64,000 bases of DNA from Devosia chinhatensis (GCF_000969445.1 NZ_JZEY01000054.1:1054001-1118000), one strand, 5' to 3'; shown: positions 26,192 to 34,674, counted from the first letter of the stretch. Notes: generated by a model from the sequence alone, not told the origin. Made by a program: numbers and translations.

Positions 26192-27240
26192 CCCTGCTGC
26201 TCGATACCGCACCAATCGTCCGCACCCGTGCACGGGCGGCGCGCCGCCGCCGCATCGTGGCTTGTGGTCTCCTGATTGCGCTGGCGCTGGCCTTCTCCCT
26301 CTCGCTCTATCTGGGCGACTTCCCGGTACCGGTCGAAGGGGTAGTGCGCTCGCTCTTTTCGCCTTTGACCGGACTTGCGGACCGGGGGGTCGATTTCATC
26401 GTTCTTCAGGTTCGTCTGCCCCGCGCCGTCCTTGCTCTGCTGTCGGGAGCGTCCTTCGCGCTTGCCGGAATCATTTTCCAAACACTTCTGCGCAATCCCT
26501 TGGCCAGCCCCGATATTATCGGCATCTCTCATGGCGCCAGCGCCGCTGCGGTGTTCTGCATCATCGTTCTCGGCTGGTCGGGACTGGCAGTGTCGCTGGG
26601 CGCCTTTGCCGGTGCCATTCTCACAGCTCTCGCTATCTATCTTCTGGCCTGGCGCGACGGGGTCACCGCCTATCGCGTCGTACTGATCGGCATCGGCATG
26701 GCCGCCATGCTCGCGGCCATCATTTCATACCTGTTCACACGCGCACGGCTCACCGAGGTGCAGCAGGCCATGGCCTGGCTGGTCGGCAGTCTCAATGCCG
26801 CCCGGCCCGGTGACATCATTGTTCTCGCTTCCGCCCTGCTGGTTCTCGTTCCGGCGATGGCGGCCTTGCTGCGCGGCCTCGATGCCATGGAACTGGGCGA
26901 CGACACCGCGCGCGCCTTGGGCGCCAGTGTCGAGCGCACGCGCTTGGGGCTGATGCTTGTCGGCGTCGGCTTTGCGGCCTTTGCCACCGCTGCCGTCGGA
27001 CCGGTGGGTTTTGTCGCCTTCGTCTCGGGCCCCCTCGCGCGCACCTTGCTCAAGGGGGCAGGGCGGGGCTTCCCGCAGGCCGCCCTGGTTGGGGCGCTGG
27101 TGATGCTGGTGTCGGACCTTGTCGCCCAGCATGCCCTGCCCACCACCCAATTGCCTGTCGGCGTCGTCACTGGTGCCTGCGGTGCCCTTTTCCTGCTATG
27201 GCTGCTGACGACCACCGGGCGGTCGGGCCGCGTCAATTGA
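26188..27240 (+). CDS. FecCD-family iron ABC transporter permease (second)
   Basis: A 350-residue partner permease with a basic N-terminus (RTRARAARRRRI) and about nine membrane segments. Landmarks are LQVRLPRAVLALLSGASFALAG, RNPLASPDIIGISHGASAAA and GPVGFVAFVSGPLAR. The ATG overlaps the previous stop (ATGA). The ATPase gene follows after 16 bases. Confidence 0.93.
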   Translation: MTLLLDTAPIVRTRARAARRRRIVACGLLIALALAFSLSLYLGDFPVPVEGVVRSLFSPLTGLADRGVDFIVLQVRLPRAVLALLSGASFALAGIIFQTLLRNPLASPDIIGISHGASAAAVFCIIVLGWSGLAVSLGAFAGAILTALAIYLLAWRDGVTAYRVVLIGIGMAAMLAAIISYLFTRARLTEVQQAMAWLVGSLNAARPGDIIVLASALLVLVPAMAALLRGLDAMELGDDTARALGASVERTRLGLMLVGVGFAAFATAAVGPVGFVAFVSGPLARTLLKGAGRGFPQAALVGALVMLVSDLVAQHALPTTQLPVGVVTGACGALFLLWLLTTTGRSGRVN

Positions 27241-27256
27241 TCGGAGCGAAAAAGAC

Positions 27257-28069
27257 ATGTCCGCCAATCACCAATTGCTCGCAGCCGGTCTGGACCTCGG
27301 TTATGGCGATCGCCAGATCGTCAAGGCTCTCGATCTCAGTGTCGCGTCCGGCAAGCTCACTGTCATTGTCGGCGCCAATGCCTGCGGCAAGTCCACGCTT
27401 CTGCGGGGTCTCGCAAGGTTGCTGACGCCGACGCGCGGTTCGGTCTATCTGGATGGCAAGCCCATTCATCAACTACCGACCCGCGACGTTGCGACGATCC
27501 TTGGCGTGCTGCCCCAGAGCCCGATCGCGCCGGACGCGATCACCGTCACAGATCTCGTGGGGCGCGGCCGCTATCCCCATCAGGGCTGGTTTCGCCGCTG
27601 GACGCCAGAGGACGATGCAGCCGTTGCCGAGGCCTTGCGGGCTACCGACACGCTCGAACTGGCCGACCGACCGGTGGATGAGCTTTCAGGCGGCCAGCGG
27701 CAGCGCGTCTGGATTGCCATGGCGCTCGCCCAGCAGACCGATCTCCTGCTCCTCGACGAGCCCACAACGTTCCTCGACATCAATCATCAGGTCGAGGTGC
27801 TTGACCTGCTCACCGATCTCGTGCGGCAGCGGGGGCGTACCGTCGTCGTGGTCCTCCACGACCTGAACCTGGCCTGTCGCTATGCCGACCGGATCGTCGC
27901 CATGAAATCCGGCCGCATCGTCGCTGAAGGCCGGCCCGTTGATGTCATTACGGAAAGTGTCGTGCACGATGTCTTCGGCATGATCTCGCGTATCGTGGTC
28001 GATCCGGTCTCCGACACACCGATGATCATTCCAATCGGCCGGCATCACGTAGAGCGAACAGCTGCTTAG
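27257..28069 (+). CDS. FepC/FhuC-type iron ABC transporter ATP-binding protein
   Basis: A 270-residue nucleotide-binding subunit. Walker A reads GANACGKST, the signature is ELSGGQRQRVWIAMALAQ, and Walker B LLLLDEPTTFLDINHQ is typical of the iron-siderophore class; the switch His lies in VVVLHDLNLACRYADR. GGAGCG lies before the ATG at 27257. It completes a binding protein-permease-permease-ATPase operon whose upstream iron box implies induction by iron limitation (inference). Confidence 0.95.
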   Translation: MSANHQLLAAGLDLGYGDRQIVKALDLSVASGKLTVIVGANACGKSTLLRGLARLLTPTRGSVYLDGKPIHQLPTRDVATILGVLPQSPIAPDAITVTDLVGRGRYPHQGWFRRWTPEDDAAVAEALRATDTLELADRPVDELSGGQRQRVWIAMALAQQTDLLLLDEPTTFLDINHQVEVLDLLTDLVRQRGRTVVVVLHDLNLACRYADRIVAMKSGRIVAEGRPVDVITESVVHDVFGMISRIVVDPVSDTPMIIPIGRHHVERTAA

Positions 28070-28151
28070 CGTGAAATTCTTACGGGTCAGATGAGCTTTG
28101 TGACGTCGCTTTCCATTGCCGTTTTAACCTTCATCAATTCTTCACAAAGTC

Positions 28152-28176
28152 GGAACCACGGCACCCCCTCGGCGTT
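28152..28176 (+). promoter_or_regulatory. EcfG (general stress response) promoter
   Basis: GGAAC (28152-28156), 16 bases, CGTT (28173-28176): a perfect consensus match, 25 bases before the start of a 64-residue gene. Confidence 0.75.
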
Positions 28177-28201
28177 TCCGGAACGCAGCAAGGAGGCCGC
28201 C

Positions 28202-28396
28202 ATGAATCTGTATTGGACGACACTGACTTCCCCCCAGCAGAAAGCGCTTGCCATTCTTTGTCAGGACGGGCCTTGCGCTCTTCCCGCTGAACTGGGCGAA
28301 CAGCTTATCAATCTTGGACTTGCCGAACGTGCTGGCAGCCAGATTTTCTGCGTCAGCGCGCTGGGCGCGACTGTTCCACCAACGACGTTCCACTGA
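28202..28396 (+). CDS. Small hypothetical stress-regulated protein, 64 residues
   Basis: Begins MNLYWTTLTSPQQKALAILC with AAGGAGG seven bases upstream; the longer in-frame ORF from 28091 is ruled out by the promoter position. The pattern of helices (PQQKALAILCQDGPCALPAE, then LGEQLINLGLAER) followed by a short strand region looks like a mini winged-helix, but I cannot assign a family. It has a perfect EcfG promoter, a strong ribosome site and a terminator, so it is very likely expressed in the general stress response. It converges with ligD. Confidence 0.75.
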   Translation: MNLYWTTLTSPQQKALAILCQDGPCALPAELGEQLINLGLAERAGSQIFCVSALGATVPPTTFH

Positions 28397-28402
28397 AAGA
28401 TA

Positions 28403-28427
28403 CCGGGGCTCCAACGCCCCGGTTCTT
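28403..28427. terminator. Terminator between the small stress gene and ligD
   Basis: CCGGGGC (28403-28409) and GCCCCGG (28416-28422) form a perfect 7-bp stem, then TTCTT on the plus strand. Confidence 0.8.
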
Positions 28428-28436
28428 CTGTCAGCC

Positions 28437-31001
28437 TCAACTCTCTACCTCGGCATTGAGCGCCTTCAGCATCTTCACGGTTAGCTGCTGCTTCTCCTCG
28501 AAATAGCCACTCCAGGCACCCGCGTCCCGTGCACGCCCGGCCGCTGCAGCCAGCGAGAAGCCATTGGCTTTGGTCAGCCCCTTCACCTCGTCCCATTCCA
28601 CCGGTGCGGCTACCGGCGCGCCTTCGCGCGAGCGCACCGACCAAGGTGAGATAGCGGTCGACCCGCGTTCATTGCGCAGATAATCGATGAACAGCCGCCC
28701 TTTGCGGCGGGCCTTCGACAGATTGGCGGTAAAACGATCCGGTTCGTCCGTCGCCATGCTCTGCGCCAGCGCACGGCAGAATGCTTTGATCTCCGGCCAG
28801 GGCTTGGTCGGCTTGAGCGGCACGATCACATGGATGCCCTTGCCGCCCGAAACCAGCGGATAGCTATTGAGACCAAGGTCCGTCAGCCGATCCCGAATAT
28901 CGGTCGCAGCCTCGGTAATGGCCGAGAACGGCAGGTCCTCGTCAGGGTCGATATCGAAGACCATGCGGTCCGGCTTCTCAACCGCCAGGAAGCGCGATCC
29001 CCAGATATGCCATTCAAGCACGTTCATCTGCGTACCCGCCACAAGCCCGGCCAGCTCCTTGATGTAGAAATAGTCCTTCTTCTCCCCGTCCTTTTCGGCA
29101 ATTGCCTTGGACAGGAGCTGTTCGGGAAAGCCGCCCGTGTCGTGCTTCTGGAAGAAGCATTGCTTGGCCCGGCCCTGCGGGCATCGAACGAGGCTCAGCG
29201 GCCGGTTCTCGATATGCGGCAGCATCGCCTCGGCGACATCCTCGTAGTAGGCGACGATCTGCGCCTTGGTGATGCCCTGGCCTGGATAGACTACCCTTTC
29301 CGGCGATGTCAGGCGCACGCCAAGGCGCTCGGCAACCTCCTCGCCATCGTCCAATCGGATTGGATTTTCCATGCTGACCTCCTTGGCCGGCTTGTCGCCG
29401 CGCAGGCCTACGAAGCTGGGATGGCGAAGAATGTCGTCGCCTGTCAGCTCGGTATAGGCAATCTCCGCCACCAGCTCCGGTCGCACCCAATGGGCGCCAC
29501 GCGCCCGCTCGCGCGGCACGGCATCGAACGGACTGTCCTTGCTTTCGAGCGCCTTGAGCTTGCCGTCGAGCTCCCCCAGCAGATCCTGCGAAAATCCGGT
29601 TCCCACGCGCCCGCGATAGAGCAGCTTGCCTTTGTCCCATGTGCCCACCAGCAGCGAGGCGAAACCCTTCCGCTTGCTTGAGGGAGACCAGCCGCCGATG
29701 ACGAATTCCTGCCGCTTGAGGCATTTGATCTTGAGCCAGCTCTTGGTCCGATCGCCGCGGTAGGGGTCCTGGGCCCGCTTGGCGATGACGCCCTCGTGCC
29801 CGTCTCGGCACAGCGCATCGAACACCTTCTGCCCATGCCCCGTGACATGGGAGGAATACTGGATCGGGTCCCTGCGCGTCGCCTTGCCCAAAAGTCCCTC
29901 GAGCGCTGCCTTGCGCTCCACCAGCGGCTTCTTGGTCAGGTCCTTGCCGTCGAGTTCGAGCAGGTCGAAAGCGAAATATTCCAGTCGCCCGCCGCCCGAC
30001 AGCACATTCTTCAGCGTGGTAAAATCAGTCCGCCCCTTGTCATCGAAGGCGCAGACCTCGCCATCGATCAGGGCCGATCCGATCCCGAGCTTTTGCAGCG
30101 GCTCCACCAGCGCCCCGAACTGCTCGGTCCAGTCTAGCCCGTTACGGGTAAATAGCCGCACGCTTTTGCCTTCCACGGCGGCGACACAGCGATAGCCGTC
30201 ATACTTCATCTCGAACAGCCAGCCATCTCCGGCCGGAACCGCGTCCACCAGCGTCGCCAGCTGCACGGGGCGAAAATCAGGTGTGGCTCCGCCTTTTGCC
30301 TTCTGCGTCACTCGCGTCTTCTGGTCGGCCTTTTCCGCTTCCTCCGGGTCGGAATGCCACACCGCGTCCGCCTCGATCCGGGATGACTTGGTGGGCGCCG
30401 CACCACTGGCGATGCCCTTGAAATCACGTCCCGTCGCCACGGAGCGCGTAAACCGCGTGGTCAGCGTATTCTTGTCCCGCGCATAGCCATCGCGATGCTT
30501 GATCAGCAGCCAGTTCTCGCGGTCCGGCCCGCTCTTGCGCTTGGTGTCTCGGCCCTTCATGTGCACCAGCACATATTCGCCCTTCATCCGCTCGCCGAAG
30601 AGACGAACCTTGAGGTCGCCTTTCTCCAGCCCCTCATGCGGATCGCCGATAGCCTCCCAGGTGCCCTGGTCCCAGAGCATCACGGTCCCACCGCCATATT
30701 CGTCCTCGGGTATCGTGCCCTCGAACCCGCCATATTCAAGCGGATGGTCTTCCACCCGCACGGCGAGGCGCTTGTCCGCCGGATTATTGGACGGCCCCTT
30801 GGTCACCGCCCAGCTCTTGAGCACGCCATCGAGCTCGATGCGGAAATCGTAATGCAGCCGCGTGGCATCATGCTTCTGCACCACGAAGCTGCCGCGCCCC
30901 GATTTGCCGGCCTTGACCGCATCCCCGGCCGGCTCCTGCGTCTTGGCGAAATTGCGCTTGGCCTTGTAGTCCTGGAGCAGGTCCTCTGCCTTGCTGGCCA
31001 T
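28437..31001 (-). CDS. ligD: Multidomain ATP-dependent DNA ligase LigD (PE-ligase-polymerase)
   Basis: An 854-residue enzyme of bacterial non-homologous end joining. Domain order: 3'-phosphoesterase (about 1-170, with HDATRLHYDFRIE and LKSWAVTKGPS), ligase (about 240-540, adenylated Lys in FEMKYDGYRC near residue 265, then LIDGEVCAFDDKG) and primase/polymerase (about 570-850, metal-binding Asp pair in MVFDIDPDEDLPF). This is the Pseudomonas-type order rather than the mycobacterial Pol-PE-Lig. The start lies 2 bases after the ku stop, so both are one operon. It ends facing a terminator shared with the small stress gene. Confidence 0.97.
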   Translation of the reverse strand: MASKAEDLLQDYKAKRNFAKTQEPAGDAVKAGKSGRGSFVVQKHDATRLHYDFRIELDGVLKSWAVTKGPSNNPADKRLAVRVEDHPLEYGGFEGTIPEDEYGGGTVMLWDQGTWEAIGDPHEGLEKGDLKVRLFGERMKGEYVLVHMKGRDTKRKSGPDRENWLLIKHRDGYARDKNTLTTRFTRSVATGRDFKGIASGAAPTKSSRIEADAVWHSDPEEAEKADQKTRVTQKAKGGATPDFRPVQLATLVDAVPAGDGWLFEMKYDGYRCVAAVEGKSVRLFTRNGLDWTEQFGALVEPLQKLGIGSALIDGEVCAFDDKGRTDFTTLKNVLSGGGRLEYFAFDLLELDGKDLTKKPLVERKAALEGLLGKATRRDPIQYSSHVTGHGQKVFDALCRDGHEGVIAKRAQDPYRGDRTKSWLKIKCLKRQEFVIGGWSPSSKRKGFASLLVGTWDKGKLLYRGRVGTGFSQDLLGELDGKLKALESKDSPFDAVPRERARGAHWVRPELVAEIAYTELTGDDILRHPSFVGLRGDKPAKEVSMENPIRLDDGEEVAERLGVRLTSPERVVYPGQGITKAQIVAYYEDVAEAMLPHIENRPLSLVRCPQGRAKQCFFQKHDTGGFPEQLLSKAIAEKDGEKKDYFYIKELAGLVAGTQMNVLEWHIWGSRFLAVEKPDRMVFDIDPDEDLPFSAITEAATDIRDRLTDLGLNSYPLVSGGKGIHVIVPLKPTKPWPEIKAFCRALAQSMATDEPDRFTANLSKARRKGRLFIDYLRNERGSTAISPWSVRSREGAPVAAPVEWDEVKGLTKANGFSLAAAAGRARDAGAWSGYFEEKQQLTVKMLKALNAEVES

Positions 31002-31003
31002 GG

Positions 31004-31912
31004 TCAGCTCGCCTTCTTGCGACTGCTCGTGCCGCTACCCGACTTGCTTGCGGTGCTCTTGGCCGGCGCTTTGGCGCTGCTGGCGGGCTTGCGCCGCGCC
31101 GTGCTCTTGGCCTTGCCGCCGCCTTCGAGGCTTTCCTTGAGCGCCGCCATCAGGTCAACGACATTCTCGCCGCTCGGCCGGGCAGGGGCATCGTCCTTGT
31201 CTGTGCTGATCTTGCGCCCCTTGGCCTTCATTTTGCGACCGATCAACTCGCGCAGGGCCGTGCCATAATGATCCTTGAAGGCCGCGGCATCGAAGGGCGC
31301 TGTCTTCTTTTCGATCAGCGCTGTCGCCACGTCCAGCAGCTCGGCCTCCGCCTTCTTGCCCGAAATCTGACTGAAGAAGGGGTCTGATTTGCGGATCTCG
31401 TCCTCGTAATGCAGCGTCTCGAGCATGAGCCCGGTGCCGCTCGGCTTGATCGCCGCCAGATATTCCTTGCCGCGCATCGAAAGCTGCCCCAGTCCGACTT
31501 TCTGCGTCTTGCGCAACGCGTCGCGGATCACCCGGAACGCGTCTTCCGCCAGCTCGTCCGTCGGCACCACGAAATAGGACTTGTCGTAATAGATGGGGTC
31601 GATCTCGCAGGCGCCCACGAACTGCGTCAGCTCCAGCGTCTTGCGGGTCTCGAGCTTGACCGCATCTATCTCGTCGTCGGTGAGCAGGACATAATCGCCC
31701 TTCTCGTATTCGAAGCCCTTGATGATCTCGTCCTTGTCCACCGGCCCGACGCCTGCCACCACCTTCTCGTAGTGAATAGGCTTGCCCGTCGGCTCGTGGA
31801 TCTGCCGGAAGCTGGGCTTCGCGCTGGTCTTGGCGGCGCTGAACAATTCGACGGGGATTGCGACCAGCGAGAGACGGAGCTGGCCTTTCCAGATCGGGCG
31901 GGAAGCGGGCAT
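31004..31912 (-). CDS. ku: Non-homologous end-joining protein Ku
   Basis: A 302-residue homodimeric ring protein that binds double-strand ends and recruits LigD. The N-terminus RPIWKGQLRLSLVAIPVELF and the core segments VVAGVGPVDKDEIIKGFEYEKG, LELTQFVGACEIDPIYYDKSY are typical. The C-terminal tail is rich in Lys, Ala and Ser and probably binds DNA or LigD. ATG at 31912 (MPASRPIW) was chosen because the family starts there and AGGAT lies upstream; the ORF to 31999 runs through the promoter. A perfect EcfG promoter lies 32 bases upstream. Confidence 0.96.
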   Translation of the reverse strand: MPASRPIWKGQLRLSLVAIPVELFSAAKTSAKPSFRQIHEPTGKPIHYEKVVAGVGPVDKDEIIKGFEYEKGDYVLLTDDEIDAVKLETRKTLELTQFVGACEIDPIYYDKSYFVVPTDELAEDAFRVIRDALRKTQKVGLGQLSMRGKEYLAAIKPSGTGLMLETLHYEDEIRKSDPFFSQISGKKAEAELLDVATALIEKKTAPFDAAAFKDHYGTALRELIGRKMKAKGRKISTDKDDAPARPSGENVVDLMAALKESLEGGGKAKSTARRKPASSAKAPAKSTASKSGSGTSSRKKAS

Positions 31913-31943
31913 GGCAACATCCTGTAATGAAAGTCGCCGACTC

Positions 31944-31968
31944 AACGCTGCTTGGGCAGACGCGTTCC
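31944..31968 (-). promoter_or_regulatory. EcfG (general stress response) promoter for ku-ligD
   Basis: Read on the minus strand: GGAAC (31968-31964), 16 bases, CGTT (31947-31944). Perfect consensus; predicted leader of about 25 bases before the ku ATG. Confidence 0.75.
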
Positions 31969-31992
31969 GGCCGTTCACCTTTGCGCGCGCGC

Positions 31993-32018
31993 GGAACACT
32001 TTGCCCCGTCATTTCATT
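31993..32018 (+). promoter_or_regulatory. Weak EcfG-like promoter for topoisomerase IB
   Basis: GGAAC (31993-31997), 17 bases, CATT (32015-32018), one mismatch in the -10 box; the start codon follows 25 bases later, the same geometry as at 28152. Confidence 0.4.
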
Positions 32019-32043
32019 CCAGCGACCAAAGGAGCATCCCGGG

Positions 32044-33096
32044 ATGAGGCTGGCACAACAGGTTCTGGATCGCATGCGCGCCGACGAAATGGGGCCGGCG
32101 CCAAGTCTGGCCTTTTCATCCGACGAAGAGGCGGGATGGAAGCGCCAGAAGCGCGGCACCGGTTTCACCTATCTGGACGCTGACGGCAATCGGCCCTTGG
32201 AAAGCGATCTGGCGCGTATCCGTGCTCTTGCCATTCCCCCCGCCTGGCAGAATGTCTGGATTTGCAAGGACGCGTGCGGTCATATCCAGGCGACTGGGCG
32301 CGATGAGAAGGGGCGCAAGCAATATCGTTACCACGCGGGCTGGACCGAACATCGCAGCACGACCAAGTTTCATACCTTGCGCGATTTCGCCAAGGTGCTG
32401 CCCGGGCTGCGCGAACAGGTGCAAAGCGACCTGCGCCGTCGCACGTTGGGCTATGAGCGCGTCGTTGCCTCGGTGGTCTGGCTGCTCGACAACAGCCTGA
32501 TCCGTGTCGGCAATCCCGCTTATGCGCGCGATAACAAAAGCTTCGGCCTCACCACCTTGCGCCACCGCCATGTGGAGATCACCGGTGCGAAGCTGCATTT
32601 CCATTTCAAGGGCAAGTCGGGCAAGGAATGGAAGCTTCAGCTGGCGGATCGCCGCATTGCCGGCATTCTCAAATCCCTGCAGGACATGCCGGGCCAGCAT
32701 CTTTTTCAGTATGAAAGTGACAATGGCCGCTGCGCCATCTCTTCGCGCGACGTAAATGACTATATCGCCGCCTTTGCTGGGCCGGGAATCACCGCCAAGC
32801 ACTTCCGCACCTGGGCCGGCACCGTCCGTGCATTCGGCCTCTTGGCCGACAACGACGTGCCGGAGACCAAGACCGGGCAAGCCAGCACCCTCAATGCCAT
32901 CATCGATCAGGTCGCCGGCAGGCTGGGCAATACCAGGGCCGTCTGTCGCTCATGCTACATCCACCCCGCCATTCTCGAATCATGGCAGGCCGGCGCACTC
33001 ACCCGCTCCGGCCGCCTCAAGCCCATTGATGGCCTTGATGAAGACGAAGTGGAAACTACCGCTTTCCTGAAAAGGCTCGCCCGGAACCGGTCCTAG
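32044..33096 (+). CDS. DNA topoisomerase IB
   Basis: A 350-residue poxvirus-like type IB enzyme that relaxes supercoils by a transient 3'-phosphotyrosine. Catalytic features: Arg in LIRVGNPAYARDN, Lys/Arg in SFGLTTLRHRHVE, His-Arg in ITAKHFRTWAGT and the nucleophile Tyr305 in CRSCYIHPAI. ATG at 32044 has AAAGGAG upstream; the longer ORF would overlap the ku promoter. It is divergent from ku-ligD across 131 bases, a neighbourhood that suggests a shared role in handling damaged DNA (inference). Confidence 0.93.
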   Translation: MRLAQQVLDRMRADEMGPAPSLAFSSDEEAGWKRQKRGTGFTYLDADGNRPLESDLARIRALAIPPAWQNVWICKDACGHIQATGRDEKGRKQYRYHAGWTEHRSTTKFHTLRDFAKVLPGLREQVQSDLRRRTLGYERVVASVVWLLDNSLIRVGNPAYARDNKSFGLTTLRHRHVEITGAKLHFHFKGKSGKEWKLQLADRRIAGILKSLQDMPGQHLFQYESDNGRCAISSRDVNDYIAAFAGPGITAKHFRTWAGTVRAFGLLADNDVPETKTGQASTLNAIIDQVAGRLGNTRAVCRSCYIHPAILESWQAGALTRSGRLKPIDGLDEDEVETTAFLKRLARNRS

Positions 33097-33144
33097 GCAA
33101 TCGTGCACCTGTCGCGATGCAGTCTGGCAATGTCGTTGATTTGG

Positions 33145-33216
33145 TACGCCCAAGGGGAATCGAACCCCTGTTTACGCCGTGAGAGGGCGTCGTCCTGACC
33201 GCTAGACGATGGGCGC
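33145..33216 (-). tRNA. tRNA-Glu (CTC)
   Basis: The 72-base cloverleaf has acceptor GCGCCCA, anticodon loop CTCTCAC on stem ACGCC/GGCGT and T-arm AGGGG-TTCGATT-CCCCT. CCA is encoded (33142-33144 on the complement). A G-U pair closes the acceptor stem. It lies 54 bases from a second tRNA-Glu. Confidence 0.95.
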
Positions 33217-33270
33217 GTAACCGCCGCTTTTAAACACCGCCCACATGCTGGAAAGCAAGGGGGAGGGTGG

Positions 33271-33342
33271 TACGCCCTAGGGGAATCGAACCCCTCTCTG
33301 CACCGTGAAAGGGTGCCGTCCTAACCGATAGACGAAGGGCGC
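33271..33342 (-). tRNA. tRNA-Glu (TTC)
   Basis: The 72-base cloverleaf has acceptor GCGCCCT, anticodon loop CTTTCAC on stem GCACC/GGTGC, and encoded CCA (33268-33270 on the complement). It is the upstream member of the tandem tRNA-Glu pair. Confidence 0.95.
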
Positions 33343-33435
33343 ATCTGCGCGATGGCTGTCGTATAGTGGGGTCGATTTGATTGCGCAACCCCATTTTGCA
33401 TTGATCCTGTGAGGAAATTTATCGGGGCGGAGTTT

Positions 33436-33912
33436 TCAACAGCCTGAGAACGTCACGGGGCTGCGTCGGCCGCGCGGACGATCGCGCACATCGACATGGA
33501 TGAAGTTGCGTCCGGGGTAGCAGCCCAGCCCGCCGACGCTGTCGGTTCTCATGGCAAAGGCGATCAGCTCGGCCTTGGGAACGCCTGGAATGTAGAAGTC
33601 GGCTGCCATGCACTTGGTATGATAGGAATTTTCCGCGCCGCCCGCCGAGGCATTGTGGAACGCATTGCGATAGCCGGAATTCATCACGATCTTCTTGCCG
33701 AAATGTCCCTCGAACTCCCAGATGACGAAACGCAGCTTGGGTGAGATGCAGAGCGCGTTCACAGTGTTCGAGCTCACGAATGTGCCCCAGTCCTGCCGGA
33801 CGCCGGAATATCCAGCCCCGCTGCTGCTGGCGAACATGGCCATGGGCACACAGCCTGCGATGACCGCGGCGCTGATGAAGACAAGGGCGATGGCGCGAAA
33901 GAAGCGAGACAT
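33436..33912 (-). CDS. M15-type peptidase-like lipoprotein
   Basis: A 158-residue protein with a lipoprotein signal (MSRFFRAIALVFISAAVIAGC; lipobox IAGC, Cys21 lipidated). The rest fits Peptidase_M15_3 (DUF882/YcbK-like), a D-Ala-D-Ala-type murein peptidase fold: NSGYRNAFHN, the zinc motif SYHTKCMAADFYI (HxxxxxxD) and NFIHVDVR with the second His. ATG at 33912 is preceded by GGAAGG. It probably acts on peptidoglycan from the membrane face. The upstream region carries a long perfect inverted repeat. Confidence 0.85.
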   Translation of the reverse strand: MSRFFRAIALVFISAAVIAGCVPMAMFASSSGAGYSGVRQDWGTFVSSNTVNALCISPKLRFVIWEFEGHFGKKIVMNSGYRNAFHNASAGGAENSYHTKCMAADFYIPGVPKAELIAFAMRTDSVGGLGCYPGRNFIHVDVRDRPRGRRSPVTFSGC

Positions 33913-33996
33913 GGGGACCTTCCCGTGGCCGCTGTCGCAAACTGGCAACAGGCAATGGGCATATGGGTTCGGTCGCTAAAATTAGATCGGTTTCGC

Positions 33997-34033
33997 TAAC
34001 CCCGCGCTAACCGGGACAGTTAGCGCGGGGTTA
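33997..34033. repeat. 15-bp perfect inverted repeat
   Basis: TAACCCCGCGCTAAC (33997-34011) and GTTAGCGCGGGGTTA (34019-34033) with the 7-base spacer CGGGACA. It lies downstream of gloA and upstream of the M15 lipoprotein gene, both minus strand. It has no T run, so it may be a rho-linked terminator, mRNA stabiliser or protein-binding site. Confidence 0.75.
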
Positions 34034-34069
34034 ATGCTGTCGGCGCATGCCTTGCGCCGGAGGCTTGGC

Positions 34070-34486
34070 TTACCAGCTGCCGGTATTGGCCATCGAGGCC
34101 CAGGGTTCCTGCGGATCGAGATGGCCGTCCTGAATCAGCTCGATCGAGATGCCGTCCGGGGATTTGACGAAAGCCATGTGGCCATCGCGTGGCGGACGGT
34201 TGATGACAACGCCCATGTCGGACAGGTGCTGGCAAAGGGCGTAGATGTCCTTAACCCGATAGGCGAGGTGGCCGAAATTGCGGCCGCCCGTATAGGTCTC
34301 TGGGTCCCAGTTATAGGTCAGCTCGACTTCCCCGCCGGCATCGCCGGGGGCGCGCAGGAAAATAAGGGTAAAGCGACCCTTCTCGTTTTCGGTGCGCCGC
34401 ACCTCTTCGAGGCCCAGCCCTTCGCAGTAAAACCGGAGGCTTTCCTCGACATTGGTGACGCGCACCATCGTATGCAGATATTTCAA
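34070..34486 (-). CDS. gloA: Lactoylglutathione lyase (glyoxalase I)
   Basis: A 138-residue VOC-fold metalloenzyme that converts the methylglyoxal-glutathione hemithioacetal to lactoylglutathione. Metal ligands are visible as His5 (LHTMVRV), Glu in GEVELTYNWD, His in GRNFGHLAYRV and Glu in GISIELIQDG, the usual His-Glu-His-Glu set. It also has the family SLRFYCEGLG segment near the N-terminus. GGAGG lies eight bases before the ATG. Confidence 0.94.
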   Translation of the reverse strand: MKYLHTMVRVTNVEESLRFYCEGLGLEEVRRTENEKGRFTLIFLRAPGDAGGEVELTYNWDPETYTGGRNFGHLAYRVKDIYALCQHLSDMGVVINRPPRDGHMAFVKSPDGISIELIQDGHLDPQEPWASMANTGSW

Positions 34487-34674
34487 GGCATTCCTCCTTT
34501 AGCGCTATTGGGCCTTTGCCCTAACAATCCCGGCCAGTTGCTGCAATGGCGGCTCGAAAGGCCTGCTGACAAAATTGCAATACCTTCTTAACTTTTACCA
34601 TTGAATCGGACAGACTGTTTTGATCATGTGTTGAGTACCCGTGAATGACGGGCGTGTAAGAGGGCGTTGGGAAT

